A stretch of DNA of 64,000 nucleotides from Chrysaora quinquecirrha (taxonomy: Eukaryota > Cnidaria > Scyphozoa > Semaeostomeae > Pelagiidae): NCBI GenBank assembly GCA_014526335.1, contig JACTAT010000003.1:849431-913430 (forward strand), in the 5' to 3' direction. Each line of letters opens with the position of its first letter. The stretch's first letter is position 1. The notes below the pieces were generated by a model. The model was not told where the DNA came from. It saw nothing but the letters and a program-made list of their open reading frames with translations, and made no database searches. Made by a program: the position numbers and the translations under genes. Below are positions 50,119 through 62,293 of the stretch, piece after piece.

Positions 50119-50478
50119 ATGTTCTTTTCCATCACGCAAGCAGCAGAGCAAGAAGCCTCAAGTCAAGTTGATTTAAAATCGTTGGCTATTTCTCATAACA
50201 AATTTTCGGAGCTTTATGAAAATAAAGAGTGGTTTAAAAATCTTCTTCCTCGTGGCATCTTTAATTTAGGAGATCGTATTTTTCATGCTGGGGTTTTGGA
50301 AGCCAGAAGGCAAATTGACCGACAACTGAACCTCATTTTCTTCTACAGCGCAGACTGGAAAAGCATTTGCGATCATAAACAAGCTATTTCAGTAGCTAAC
50401 TTTTCTCCAAAGACAAATTTACTTGGTCATACAATAATTCTACTAGATATGTATGGAGATGATCCTTATATGTTGTAA
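50119..50478 (+). CDS. Hypothetical protein, 119 residues
   Basis: Opens immediately after an in-frame stop and ends in DMYGDDPYML. The text looks protein-like (SELYENKEWFKNLLPRG, GDRIFHAGVLEARRQIDRQL, HTIILLDMYGDD), with amphipathic helices and no low complexity, but I recognise no family. It could be a single exon, for example starting after the 'cacgcaag' acceptor-like site, or a transposon remnant. No neighbouring exons were identified. Confidence 0.3.
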   Translation: MFFSITQAAEQEASSQVDLKSLAISHNKFSELYENKEWFKNLLPRGIFNLGDRIFHAGVLEARRQIDRQLNLIFFYSADWKSICDHKQAISVANFSPKTNLLGHTIILLDMYGDDPYML

Positions 50479-50955
50479 ACGGTTGATATTCCACCGGCAG
50501 GTTGGCACAAATAAAATCGACAGAATGCCAGTAAATTTCCTCCTTTAATTCTTCAGATATAAACCTTCCCTGAGGTTTATCTTTACAGCATGCGAAAACG
50601 ACAATACAAATATTCGACAGTAGTAACTCTAGAGCTAACCTTTATCAAGCGTTACTCTAAATTACATCTCTGTTCCTTTCCTTTGAACAGACTAAAACGA
50701 CAACTAAGGCAACAAGATCTTTTGCAAGCATCTTGCCCCTTGAACGGCACATGCATGCTCTGTCTCTCTATCAGCTCGACATATCCAATACTCTTCCCTT
50801 AGGATTATATTTTACTCTAATTTACAATACACATAATCACGTGACAACAAAGGCTAATTAACGTAAAATTTGACAGATAACAAAACACGATGACAGAAAT
50901 ACGCCGCTGGCCACTCTGCACATTTCCGGCAACATGGAACATAAGTAAATAACAC
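50479..50955. other. Intergenic, no feature seen
   Basis: One plus-strand frame (50590-50802) without signature. Confidence 0.3.
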
Positions 50956-51233
50956 TACTATGGATATGCCCTTGCCTAAGGTTTCAATGAACAAGCTGCG
51001 GAAGTTCCCTTGTTTTTGTTATAACATTATTCTGCATTAGGCCGTGAGCTAGACCAAGTAAATTTTATCTGTTCAAACCTTTTAATACTCTTAGGTTCTG
51101 TGAGAAGTTGACCATCTTTCTCAAAATGACGGTTAGCTCTAGCTCACGGCCTAATGCAGAATAATGTTATAACAAAAACAAGGGAACTTCCACAGCTTTT
51201 CATTGAAACCTTAGGCAAGGGCATATTCATAAT
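50956..51233. mobile_element. Hairpin MITE
   Basis: Nearly perfect palindrome with arms of about 95 bp: 'atgcccttgcctaaggtttc', 'ggaagttcccttgtttttgt', 'tgcattaggccgtgagctag' on the left are found inverted at 51135-51232. The loop is about 80 bp. Confidence 0.85.
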
Positions 51234-52423
51234 CTTACTGGCTTGCGATAAAAATTCCGCCTATGCCTGTTCCTAAAATTTTCGAGTTTATTATTATTTT
51301 CGAGTTTTCGAGTGTTGGTTTTCCTGTTCACTTTTTTATAACTATGTAGCTACATAAAGAAGAAATGCAAGAAGATTCAAAACAGAATCGATACGCTTCA
51401 AACCATATTTTTAGCTATATCTTAACTACAAATCATACATGTACCCAAATTATGATAAATACTATATGGCGATAGTTAGCTATACTGACAGAATCACAAG
51501 TTAGAATTCTTAGATTAAATCTCTGTTGACATAGTTCCTAATAGATTACACATGTTACACAACACTCGAAGGAAAGTAACCATTCTATTTATAAGTCAAG
51601 AAATGAAGAAACACACAACAATTTTGTTTTTCAGAGGAAAATGTTACAGTCAGACTCTTCTTTGAAAATAGCGAAAGTTTAATTATTACAGCGTGTTCCG
51701 AAAAAACAGGGATCCCGGTAAAGAAGCCTTCGTACAAAAGTCAAGACTTAATTTTTGAGCATGAAATTTGGTACTCATATTTTTGAAGGACTGAGAATTA
51801 TGCTGACATCAACTTATGATGCTTTACTTCATGAATAACACTAGGAAGAAGCAAACATTTTGACAAAATATTTTTTAGTCAACACAAAGAACAGTCAAAC
51901 GCGTACTTCAAAAAGCACAACTCGCCACAAACAAATTTGTCCATCTAAATCACCAACCCTTTATATCCTTTGTTTTGGAACACCCTGTATATCTAAAGTA
52001 GACCGGCGGTTTTTATGTGGAGTCAAAAGTAGGAGAAACCAACAAATCTGTTAGCTGAAGCTTCGCGCGTTACATCCGTCTCTAAGATTTCTGGCTAAGA
52101 CATAGCTATTAAGTTAGAGCCACGTTTGCCTGCTCAGCATTAACACAGTCAGATACAGAACCGCTTTTAAGAGACATAGTCAAAGTTAAGCATCAGAACG
52201 GAACAACATTTTAAAGTCATGAAAATAACTAATAAAATTTATTAAATTATACATACAAAAAATGTATTTGTTGTAGCCTTATCAGTTTGTTAAGATAAAA
52301 AGCGTTTCTTGACTTCTACTAAAAAGGCGTATATCACTCAAAGTTATTTTACGACTCTTTTGCAAAACGTTTAATTTACAGTACAGATGATGAGAAATAG
52401 TGCTTGCTGGTCTTGCTTTTAGA
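51234..52423. other. Intergenic, no feature seen
   Basis: AT-rich. One plus-strand frame (51860-52054) without domain signature. Confidence 0.35.
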
Positions 52424-52832
52424 TAAAACATGCAAGGCTTTTAATTTTAAAGAATCTAGGTAAAGGCCTATTTCTTAAAGTTCCTTTTTTTGACCTTTTG
52501 TGATTGAATGATAGTACGGAAAGTTCATTGATAGTTCCTTAATTTTTAATGCATATTTAGTGTCCTGACTATCATACAGAAACACAAGAATGTCAGCAAA
52601 GCTAAAAACTACGGAAGGAAACATTTGATGCATCCGTGTTTAACAGAAAATTTTGTTACGACTGAAAATGAATGAAACCGACTTCCTAATTCTTGAATAT
52701 TTGTGTTAATAAAAATATTCTAAATTGAAAAGTTCCTTAGCGATTTTATCTTAAGTTTTTTAAATTGTTCTGCCTTCTTCATGTATGTTCCTTATGTTCC
52801 TTAAAGTTGTTTTTAATGAAAGGGTGTACGGT
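52424..52832. repeat. MITE-like repeat family A, copy 3
   Basis: Shares the 'cctatttcttaaagttcct', 'catatttagtg-cctgactat' and 'gaaacatttgatgcatccg' blocks with copies 1 and 2 and ends in 'aaagggtgta'. It lies just downstream of the stop codon at 52869. Confidence 0.65.
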
Positions 52833-52868
52833 TGAAGGTGAAGAAAAATTGTGTAGTTGTAGTGTCTT

Positions 52869-55800
52869 CTACTGACTACATAAGCAATAGGAGAAACATT
52901 TCTTCAGAAACGTTACCCCCTTATACATTAAATAGAATAATTTAGAAATAATCAATAGAAGTAACGCTGTAGAGGCCACTGCAGGAAAAACAATAATAAT
53001 ACCTAACTCTATATAGTCACATGCAGACATAATATTTACCAGGGGTCCATAGATCATTGTACCTCCAGAATAAGCATATGCATGTAATGAATTAATTATG
53101 CCACTGGCACATAAGAATAAAATGAAAATTATATTGATTATATTTAAGAATTTGCCTTTAAAAGGTTGCACAGCAATATTAAAAAATGCAATAAGGATAA
53201 TTAGAAATAGCATCAAAACAGCTTTAACAACTGGATTAATTACAAAAGCATGACAAGACAGGAGAATCAATCGTTGACAGATCAATACTGGCTCCCATGC
53301 AATTCCATTTGTTTGCTTAACGTCTAAGCGAAATGAACCAGATAGAATGTGCATCAATCGATGTTTTAGTTTCTCCATGGCATCTTCGGCTTCATTTGAC
53401 TCATCGAAAGCAAAATATTCACAAGACTCTTCCTGTTCAGGACTCGACAAAGCTGATCTTTCCAATGTTGAGCTCTTGAGGACCTTGAGGATTGAATAAA
53501 CAAAGAAAAACAAAGGAAACGCCAATGCTAAATAAAACCCTTTTACAGACAAAGCATTTCGTTGAAGGTATTTAGGAGCAGCATATAAGGTATACACAAG
53601 TGGTATTGTCCATGCAAAGACAAATGCCAAGACAGCATATTGCCAGGATTGATAACAATTAATATTTCCATCAATGAATAATATCTTTTGGCCATCTGCA
53701 AGTGATACACACGTAAGCAATGAAAATAGGTGGGATGTCATTGTAGAATATCCAAGAAGTATAATTTGCAAAATTGTCGCAAGAAGGCGAACATTGAACA
53801 CTTCGACATATTTTGTAAATTGATATTGCTTCATGAAGTGGCACATTATGCTGTTTATTGCAAATATCATTGCAGCAATACAAAGCATGAACAATGGGAA
53901 CAAAGATTTCAATATAATCTTGTGTAATATTGATGAATTTGCAAAGGCACATCCAAAACTTGAAAGTTGTGAATTGTTTGGTTGTAGGTTGAAAATATTC
54001 ATAAGTGCTTGATGAAGATGGTGAATAAAACTCAAATGAATCTGTGACTTGTATAGAATGAGCAAAGCGTTCATTTGATAATAGAAAAATATTATTTTGA
54101 TTAAACCAGCAGATAATGAATTATCAGAATTTTGTTGTTGATTATTTGCACTGATATTATGAAGTATAGAAACAGTTGAAGAAGTTAGGTCATCATTATA
54201 TAATTCAGATACTGTATCATTCATCTCAACATTGCCGTCTTCAATTTGTCCATCACTTCTCTTTCGAGTGAAAAATGAAGATGACGCCATTACTAACAAT
54301 TTCCTCAGTCCTTTTGAAGACAACACATGAAAAAGACGTCTAAATATATCTTGTATGAATGACAGCAAAACAACCAAAAGTACAGCCACTGTGACAAAAA
54401 TAACCCAGAATTTCTTGCTATTGCATTCCACGTTTGTCATGCATTCACTTGAAAAAACATTTTGTGCATGGCCTAATTTACATTGACCACACAGTGTCCC
54501 CCGTCTTTGCCCGTGACAAGCATCGAGTTTATTGCATTCATCTTTATTTTGGCAGCAGTATCCAGGGGGGCAAATAATGAGATGTGCAAGACCTCCTTGT
54601 ATGTAACCCCAGAAATTGTTTTTCGGCAGAATAGTCTTGTCACATATACCTCCGAACGGACATGGCTGACAATGAACATGGTAAAGTTTTGTTTTATTAT
54701 TTGAGAAGTTACTTATCTTTCCACGTCCATGATCTAAACTGTAAGATTTTTCGGGGCAAGGCAAACATCTAACGCTTGTTGTTTTTGTATTAACATCTAA
54801 GTCTTCAAAACTTATATTTGAGCCAGTTGGGCATTTGAAAGAGGTCTGTGGTTCGTCTGTTTCGATAAGATTGGAGCGAGCATAGAACAACGTTGTAGAG
54901 GCTCGTGCTTTGGTACTCAGCAAATTGACATAAAGACCATTCAAATACAATTTTTTACCGTGTGAATGCCATATTGAGCCCGATGTGCCATCTATTTGTG
55001 TGAAATGTACGTTAGATGCATGCAAAGTTTCGCAATGTGTTGCATAAAATGAATTGCCAAAACATTTTGCAACATTGTCTCTAAATATGGTGTTGCTCAT
55101 TGTCAAATTAGCAACCCCACTTGCAACGATCGCACCACCAGAACCCCCAAATGTAATATCACCACATATGCTATTTGTCGATGCAATGTTTCTTATGAAA
55201 GTACATTTATCAATTATTGCCGCGAATACTTGTAGTGAAAGTGCACCACCCCAATAACCGGAATTCCTTTCAAAACTTGATTTTGTAATTTTCACCGCTA
55301 CTTTGCCCCGAACTCCCAGAATAGCAGCACTCTTCGTGGAATACATGTCTTGAAATGTGCATGAATCGATAGATATAACGCCCCACAAAAATGTTCTTTT
55401 TGGATGAAAAACTATCGTTATCTGTGGAATACTGTTTCTAAACTTCCTTTTCGACAAGAAAGTGCTTCGTTTGATTATAAAACGATTGTAATGGCGTGGT
55501 CTCCAGAAAATCATATCAGCACATTTATCCATTGGAGCATAAATTATAAACTTGGAATCAGAAAAGGTTACATTTTCCATGTATACATCCAGCGTTTCTG
55601 GGCAGTTTGGAGCATTTCCTGTCGCTATAAATCCAATATTTCTGTTCCCTTTAACCAAAAGATGTATAATCCTAACCCTATATCTTTGTGAATCAAGAAA
55701 GATAATTGGATGTATGAACATTTTATTCTCTATATCTAATTTTTCATTATCAATCTCACAATTTTCCACGTGAAGTTCGTTGATATGCAGACTATAGGCT

Positions 55801-56191
55801 GAATTTGTGCTAGAGCTAGGCCATGAAGCCCCTCTAATACTTAGATTAGAGAATTTCAAATCTCTTAAAATGAATTTGGAACCAGGATGGTTCCATTTCA
55901 GAAAAGCGATATTGGCATCGTAAGGTGACATTTTAATGCCACGAATTGTTGCTTTTCCTCTATAGGATGTAAATGTCAGAATAACCTGCCTTGAAGGCCA
56001 ATAATCTAAAAAGTCTAATGAGTGACTTATATAGATATCTCCAGAACTACCATCTATTTTGATTACGTCACCTGTCTTTACTCTCTTTTTGTCTACTGCA
56101 TAATGAAGAGTTCGGCAGGCCTTCACTGTGTTTCCACAGTGTTCTTCGTCTTTTCCTCGAGGTGAAACAAAAATCTCCTTTGCATAGCACC
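52869..56191 (-). CDS. Beta-helix (Pmp-like) multi-pass membrane protein, single long exon
   Basis: A 3.3-kb open exon. The acceptor ttttttag before 56191 adds CYAKEIFVSPRGKDEEHCGN upstream of the first Met at 56126, so the true start (probably a signal peptide) is in an upstream exon that I did not find. Numbering from that Met: residues 1-450 form a predicted right-handed beta-helix with chlamydial-Pmp-type motifs FERN, FIRN, FRDN (FxxN) and GGAL, GGAI. About 450-570 is Cys-rich (CLPCPEKSYS, CQPCPFGGIC, CPPGYCCQ, GTLCGQCKLG). From about 572 there are roughly nine hydrophobic spans, e.g. FWVIFVTVAVLLVVLLSF and IIIVFPAVASTALLLLIISK near the C-terminus. Related proteins are known to me as uncharacterised or 'outer membrane protein pmp-like' entries in cnidarian genomes. 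Function unknown. Confidence 0.85.
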
Positions 56192-56741
56192 CTAAAAAAA
56201 GTACAATACTATTGTCAACTGCATGTGTAGATGATGTAATTACATATAATTACTGGTAATGAATGCAAAATTGAGAGTTGGCAACAGTTTCCGCTGTGTA
56301 GTCTTCATCCCTTGTAATTACAGTGCAGTACAGCAAGGGATGCCCAGGAAGATTGCAGATATTTAGTACCATGGGGGATACCCCGGGCCTGGGGTACTCC
56401 TTTATTCACGATACTAGACCTGTGCTGCCCAGGTTTTCCAAACAACCCATGTCTAACGTTTACTTTTTCGTTGCTTGCTCTATGTGTATACAAGTATCGA
56501 AGTAGTTTATATCCACTTATAGAAGTTGAACCGTCGTTTAACATTGTGAAAATGAATTTCCACTAATAACTAAAAAGCGTTAAACGGATTTAAACCATTT
56601 AATTGACTCTGAATACAAAAAAATGGGTCAGGTTTTAAAAACAACCCATGTAGCTTTTACAGACTATGCAACCAATGTGTAGAAGACATTTACGAAAAAA
56701 CTAACCCATAGCTATGTAGGGAAATGGCATACCGGAATTTG
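56192..56741. other. Upstream intron of the beta-helix gene
   Basis: No signal-peptide exon could be recognised here. It may lie in or beyond the assembly gap. Open frames at 56305-56544 have no signature. Confidence 0.35.
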
Positions 56742-56804
56742 ATGACCCAGGACCCAAAAGGAGGACCCAGGACCAGGACCCAGGACCAGGATACAGGACC
56801 AGGA
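56742..56804. repeat. GGACCCAGGACCA minisatellite
   Basis: Six-bp-based repeat (aggacc / aggaccc) leading directly into the gap, so the gap probably reflects a repeat that could not be assembled. Confidence 0.85.
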
Positions 56805-57304
56805 NNNNNNNNNNNNNNNNNNNNNNNNNNNNNNNNNNNNNNNNNNNNNNNNNNNNNNNNNNNNNNNNNNNNNNNNNNNNNNNNNNNNNNNNNNNNNNNN
56901 NNNNNNNNNNNNNNNNNNNNNNNNNNNNNNNNNNNNNNNNNNNNNNNNNNNNNNNNNNNNNNNNNNNNNNNNNNNNNNNNNNNNNNNNNNNNNNNNNNNN
57001 NNNNNNNNNNNNNNNNNNNNNNNNNNNNNNNNNNNNNNNNNNNNNNNNNNNNNNNNNNNNNNNNNNNNNNNNNNNNNNNNNNNNNNNNNNNNNNNNNNNN
57101 NNNNNNNNNNNNNNNNNNNNNNNNNNNNNNNNNNNNNNNNNNNNNNNNNNNNNNNNNNNNNNNNNNNNNNNNNNNNNNNNNNNNNNNNNNNNNNNNNNNN
57201 NNNNNNNNNNNNNNNNNNNNNNNNNNNNNNNNNNNNNNNNNNNNNNNNNNNNNNNNNNNNNNNNNNNNNNNNNNNNNNNNNNNNNNNNNNNNNNNNNNNN
57301 NNNN
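56805..57304. other. Assembly gap, 500 N
   Basis: Exactly 500 N, a placeholder of unknown true size. Any frame drawn across it is meaningless. Confidence 0.99.
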
Positions 57305-57411
57305 ACAATTCTTGTGCTTCAGAGAATTTGTTCATCAAGCATAAGGACATTGCTTTGTTTGTGGTTATGATGGCATCTTGCAGAGACATTGCACTGTTTG
57401 TTTCAGAACAG
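57305..57411 (-). CDS. Partial exon resembling a TTC39-family TPR protein
   Basis: After an atctctcaatag acceptor: CSETNSAMSLQDAIITTNKA then MSLCLMNKFSEAQEL, running into the gap. The pattern (short acidic helix, then a helix with L-x-N-K-F-x-E-A-x-E-L) matches the N-terminal TPR helix of TTC39 proteins as I remember them. Only about 35 residues are available, so the call is tentative. Confidence 0.4.
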
Positions 57412-59967
57412 CTATTGAGAGATTTATATGCATTATATCACATTTCTCTTTACAGTAATACATATACACAAATGACATTTAAATTTTTAACCTAATGTGG
57501 TGAATTACATTTCTCGCTTCCTCAATTACTTTCATGCCACTATCAAATGCATTTTTTCTTGAATGCAATACTGATTTCTTTTTGGTAGGTATTAATCTGC
57601 TTTCTCTCCTTACAGTGGGGAAAAGAAAAGGTAACAGGACAACCCACACATAATAAAATAAATAGTAAATAATGTTGTGGGCCAACATTGCTATGGGCCA
57701 ACCTGTCCATAGGGGTAACCGACTTTGTAGTGGGCCAACTTGGTAGTGGGCTGACTTGTCTCTGGAAAGCAAAGAAAACATATCTGCTGTTTTCCTGTAC
57801 CCTATCTAGGATCTTCTTCAACAGCAGGCAGCTTCTTCTTTATTCCCCTCTTGTCTGGAAAGAGCTTTAACGAAGTACTTAAGTGTGCCAGTAACACAGT
57901 GCCACAAGCCACACCCCCCTGTTAAATTGAACTTGATTTGAAGGACACTGGGCAATCCTTTAAAAGACGATGAAATCTTTTAATCTCCGTGGGCTTACAG
58001 CTTGCTGAAAAGGAAAGCTAATAGTCTAATTATATATGGGAAGTTTCCTCTCTAAACAAGAAAGTTTCACTTTATTGTTTGTGTTTTGTTATTGTTGTGA
58101 CAATATTTAAGTCAGACCTATTTTCTAATGCTAATTTTCTAATGTTAATTTTGTTTTGGGGAGAAAACCCTAGACTAAGCTCTTAATAAAAGCTTATTGT
58201 CGGTCCACAAAAACCTCCTGCGTCGATAGGAAGAAGGCTTTTTCTCTCACTGCCCATGGTGGTGAGGTGGTTGGGCCTAAGTCTAGACCGATTTTAAAGC
58301 TTAGGCATCGTGTAAACCCATCCAAAGAACATGATTTTGTTTAGAAAACTACAGACCTTGGCTCCTGTTGACTTGCAGCAGCATCATCATTGCTTTTATC
58401 AGACATACTTCAACCTTGGCTTTAAAATACAAGTCAAAACATCGCCATCTTTTCACCCAACGCAACTGTTCCCTTGTTTTACAGTGTTATGGAGCCTTCA
58501 TCTCAGTCACAGGGCTTGACAACGTATAAGGGACCTTCCATTCATACCTCAGAACAGCTGAATTCAGACCAAATGCCCAAAGAAAAACATTATTTTGTTA
58601 TGATATTTGAATTATTTATGGTTGATAGGTTAGATTTTCAGAATGTATTAAATACTTAATGATCATGTGGGTACATAGTATATGTATAGTATATGTAAAG
58701 CGTAAATAACTTATTTTGGGACAGAAAGACAACTCTGAGTGAGAATTTGGACGAAAGTACCACATAGAATCAACTGTTACAGTAGAAAGGAATTTCTCTT
58801 TAGTCATTCATAATCGAAGGCTTCTATAGAGTATAGAGAGCTTGCTCGAAGATTGTTGCCCATATTCTGGTTTTCATAAATCGTATTTCACCGCGTTTTG
58901 CACTCCATAAACAAGGATGCCTGCGATGGGGGGGGGGGCAACAGCCCCTCCTGCCCTTATCCAAGGGGGGGGGGCAAGGAGGGGCAAGATGTGCCCTCAG
59001 CGACAACAATCATTTTTTAAATAGCTTTAAAGTTATCTGATAAATATTGTAGAATTGTAGAATAGAAGAAAGGTAAGAAAGGACAATAATATATTGATCT
59101 CATTATTTGTTTCTGGGTCGAGGGAAAATCGATGTGAAACTTGCCGCCCGTAATTTTTCAAAAATACAGAGAAAATCATTTTTCGGAAACCAATGGGCAA
59201 CATCATATTACTAAACTTTTTTACTTTAAATGCATAAGAATTCTTCAAATAAAAAAGGATTGTTCTTGCAAAATCGAGTAAATCTTAAACAGTTTTGTTG
59301 TCAATGAAAACATTAAGCGTGGTCACTTAAAATTTTCTTGGGGCTAGGCGCCCAAACCCCCTCAGTTGCCCTTCTTAAGACCTTTGCCCTCCATATATGC
59401 AGGCGGCCAAGTCCATAAATTAAATGTAACATCTAGTTTCAAAAAGTAGCAACTTTTCAAATATATTCAAATATACTTTCAAAATTGATCAAAGACCAAG
59501 ATTTGCGACGGGATAAAGCGAAAGACGATTTACGAAAACCAGTGTTTAGGGTTCCCTTGATGCCCATGCATTTGAAGCTGGTGCACTGTCTGTGTCAAAT
59601 TTTCATCCCAATTTAATATCAATTTATTTCATGTTGTAAATAGTTGTTGAGTGAATAAGGATTTGAATTTGAAAAAAACCTGCCCCATGGAGCAGAAAAA
59701 AAGCGAGCCTCGGGAAGATGTTGCCGTTAATACCAACTGCCAACTAACAAAAATGTTCAAAAAAATTACTCTTGGGATACTCATGATGCTATTTTTCAAA
59801 TAGGTCATTTCTTTCAAAAGCCTCCACAGCGGACACCTCGGTATCGGACAAAAACATTGGTCCCACAGTTGTCCACTATATGGAGTTTGGCTAGTGTAAC
59901 AAGAATTGTGGCTTTGCAGTTGACCTGTATTTAGTGGACCTCAGATTTAACCTCAAAAACCAAATAT
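57412..59967. other. Non-coding stretch, two poly-G runs
   Basis: No supported gene. Two G runs of 10 or more (58929-58939 and 58966-58975) flank 'caacagcccctcctgccc'. Frames at 57479-57870, 58331-58659 and 59033-59248 lack signatures. Introns of the TTC39-like gene may lie here. Confidence 0.35.
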
Positions 59968-60346
59968 TGATACACGTTTTCTTTATATAAGAACACTGAA
60001 ATTGAAGAAAGCCATGCAATGTTCTTAATTTTTCCGATTTGAAGGCTCAAAATGTTCTTAACATGTTCTAATTTTCTTGCTTTTTAAAAAACTGTTGTTC
60101 TTCAAATTAGATGGTAATTGCTATGAAAAGGGATGCACATGTAAAAATGTCACATATATTCACAATGATTGATAGTTCACCTGTTTTTTAGAGTTGAGAA
60201 CAGGACAGCGCCATTTAAGAAAGTAGATTTTAATTTGTTTCTAGCTTCACAAAGCCTTGTAATGCTATTAGCATGTTCTTAACTTTTCAGCCTCTGAAGC
60301 CTTATGTTCTTATATACTTTGTTCTTATAAAAAAAAAACGTGTATT
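59968..60346. mobile_element. MITE, about 378 bp
   Basis: Inverted termini 'tacacgttttctttatataa' (left) and 'tataaaaaaaaaacgtgta' (right), with subterminal 'gccatgcaatgttctta' and 'cttcacaaagccttgtaatg'. Same ends as the composite element at 35745-37530. Confidence 0.75.
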
Positions 60347-61092
60347 CTGTGAGGCATTGCTTTTAGCAAATTGTTTATGACATGTAAATATCTTCATTTC
60401 TTGCAGTGAGCTTATGTTTTGGAAAGCTAAAGCCCTGGCAAAACGATCAAACATTGTGTGTCAAATATTTGAAATTTGCAAAATGTTTCAGCGTTTGGAC
60501 ATGTCGTAAAATATTGGTTGTCAACAATCTGTTGCTTGAAATGATTTTGAACTGTTTAAAAAATATTTGCAACATTAATTCGGTTACTCTTGTTTGTCAA
60601 GCAATTTTTTGCAATGTTTTGTAATGTGGCGAAACGGCCAAAAATTGCTAGTATAATAAATCTCTAATGTGACAAACAAAAGTCTATCCCTTTACAAGTG
60701 TGTTAGGCTTTATTACATATTGATATTTTATGCAATTGGACCTTTCTAGGACATTTTTCCTGACATTGCAGTTGACATATTTTGTGATAGCTTAGGTTGT
60801 TTCAAATATTAGATGTGGTCCTCCAATTTGATTCGTTTTGTAAAGGATTGTTAATGAACACAGGTGTATGATTGCTGAGGTTTATATTATTAACTATTGA
60901 TATAATATGTGGACATACTATCTGAATTGTCGTTATATACCATTCCTATAAGATTAGATTAATAAAATAACAATATTCGGCCAGTTCTTAATGATATCTT
61001 CTCTTTCGTTGACATCGTCATTAGATGTATAGAATTTATACTGTATATTTACCACGTAAATATAAATTATATCATGCAGTCACCAAGAGATA
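60347..61092. other. Non-coding, no feature seen
   Basis: A plus-strand frame at 60406-60624 follows an acceptor-like ttcttgcag but is low in protein character (repeated 'ttgcaa' and 'aaatattt'). Confidence 0.35.
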
Positions 61093-61232
61093 CACGTATT
61101 TTTTATAAGAAACTAAAAAATTGATCCAGTAAAAAAGTTTCTTAGAATTTTCAGATTTAGGGTTTCTTTAAGTTTTGGCCATTCGAGAGTCCGGGTTACT
61201 TATTAAGAGTTTCGTATGAAAAATACGTGTAA
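61093..61232. mobile_element. Short MITE, 140 bp
   Basis: 'tacacgtattttttataaga' + aac at the left and 'gtttcgtatgaaaaatacgt' + gta at the right, with internal 'aagtttcttag' words as in 46643-47027. Confidence 0.75.
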
Positions 61233-62017
61233 TACATTTTTGAATTCTCATTCAGGCTCGGCCCATGAAATCTTTCATTTTGTTAAAGACTTGACTTTGC
61301 CGCATAGTACCCACACCATAACTAAAGGCATTGAGACTTGACAATTGGTTAATGAAAAAATTTACTCATGCTATATTTACTCAATTAACGGTACAAAAAA
61401 CAATAAAGATTAACATATTTACTTACATCTTGGCAAATGAAGTCAGTAACAATAAAATGTTGTTAATATCAGCTTCCTGATAGCCATAAAATGTCACAAA
61501 TGTCAAGCCAATCGTCGAAGAAGGTAAGTGGTGTAAGCGTATGGAGTACACTTATTTATCTACGCATATCCACGCACTCATTTACTTCCTTCCATAGATT
61601 TTTCAAAGTATGCGATATTCTGGAACTTGAGTACCTTGCAAAATAAAGTTAAAACAAACAACAGTCAGCTACAAGTAAAACAGTCAGGTGCACCTGTAAC
61701 CGGTTAAAGTCTTTAGGTATAAAAGAACGTTTGTTCTTGCAACATTATTAGATAAAGTCAACTCTGTCTCATTTGAACTCGTTTCATTAGAACTTTCACT
61801 TATCATTATCATCATTGTCATAAATAAGCATTATCATTATAGAAAGTTAAGTGTTAGGTGAATAAACTAGAAAGTTTTCTTTAGGTTTTCATCTCATGTG
61901 GGCATGGCGAATAGGTCAGACAATATTCTCACCTATATAGATATAGAACCACTCCGAAATTCGGCACATTAATCAGGTATTTCATAGATCTCTAATGAAC
62001 AAACCAAAACCGAATAC
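61233..62017. other. Non-coding, no feature seen
   Basis: AT-rich. A 'tataaaagaacg' TATA-like word occurs at about 61719, followed by a cattatcattat repeat, but no gene start is evident. Confidence 0.3.
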
Positions 62018-62293
62018 GTGGAACCAAACCAAAAAAAATATGGACTTGCAAAGGTCATCCCTTCTGGGAAGAAAAATACCTTGTCAATCAACCCTTCTCA
62101 GAGAAGACGAGCGGTGCAAGTCCAACCAACTCGCGGTATAGACAAAATTTCGGGCGAATTCCAATTAACTAGTTGGTTACCTGAATACAATGTGAATGAG
62201 GTTTTAGGACTGTTAAAGAGAGGCTTCCTAGCTGAATATTATGGTCGAGCTTCAAATGTAGAAGAAGTGCCCTATCAAGCAAGCAGTGAATGA
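62018..62293 (+). CDS. Hypothetical basic protein, 91 residues
   Basis: Encodes MEPNQKKYGLAKVIPSGKK, RRRAVQVQPTRG and FQLTSWLPEYNVNEVLGLLK followed by GFLAEYYGRASNVEEVPY. Balanced composition and an amphipathic C-terminal part make it more protein-like than the surrounding frames, but no family is recognised and no splice partners are evident. Confidence 0.25.
   Translation: MEPNQKKYGLAKVIPSGKKNTLSINPSQRRRAVQVQPTRGIDKISGEFQLTSWLPEYNVNEVLGLLKRGFLAEYYGRASNVEEVPYQASSE

Noticed and set aside
56712..57389. 200-codon frames on both strands spanning the gap
   Set aside because: They consist mostly of undetermined residues from N bases. Only the 57305-57411 portion has protein character.
58824..59009. 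Pro/Arg-rich frame on the minus strand
   Set aside because: It is produced by the two poly-G runs and their flanks.
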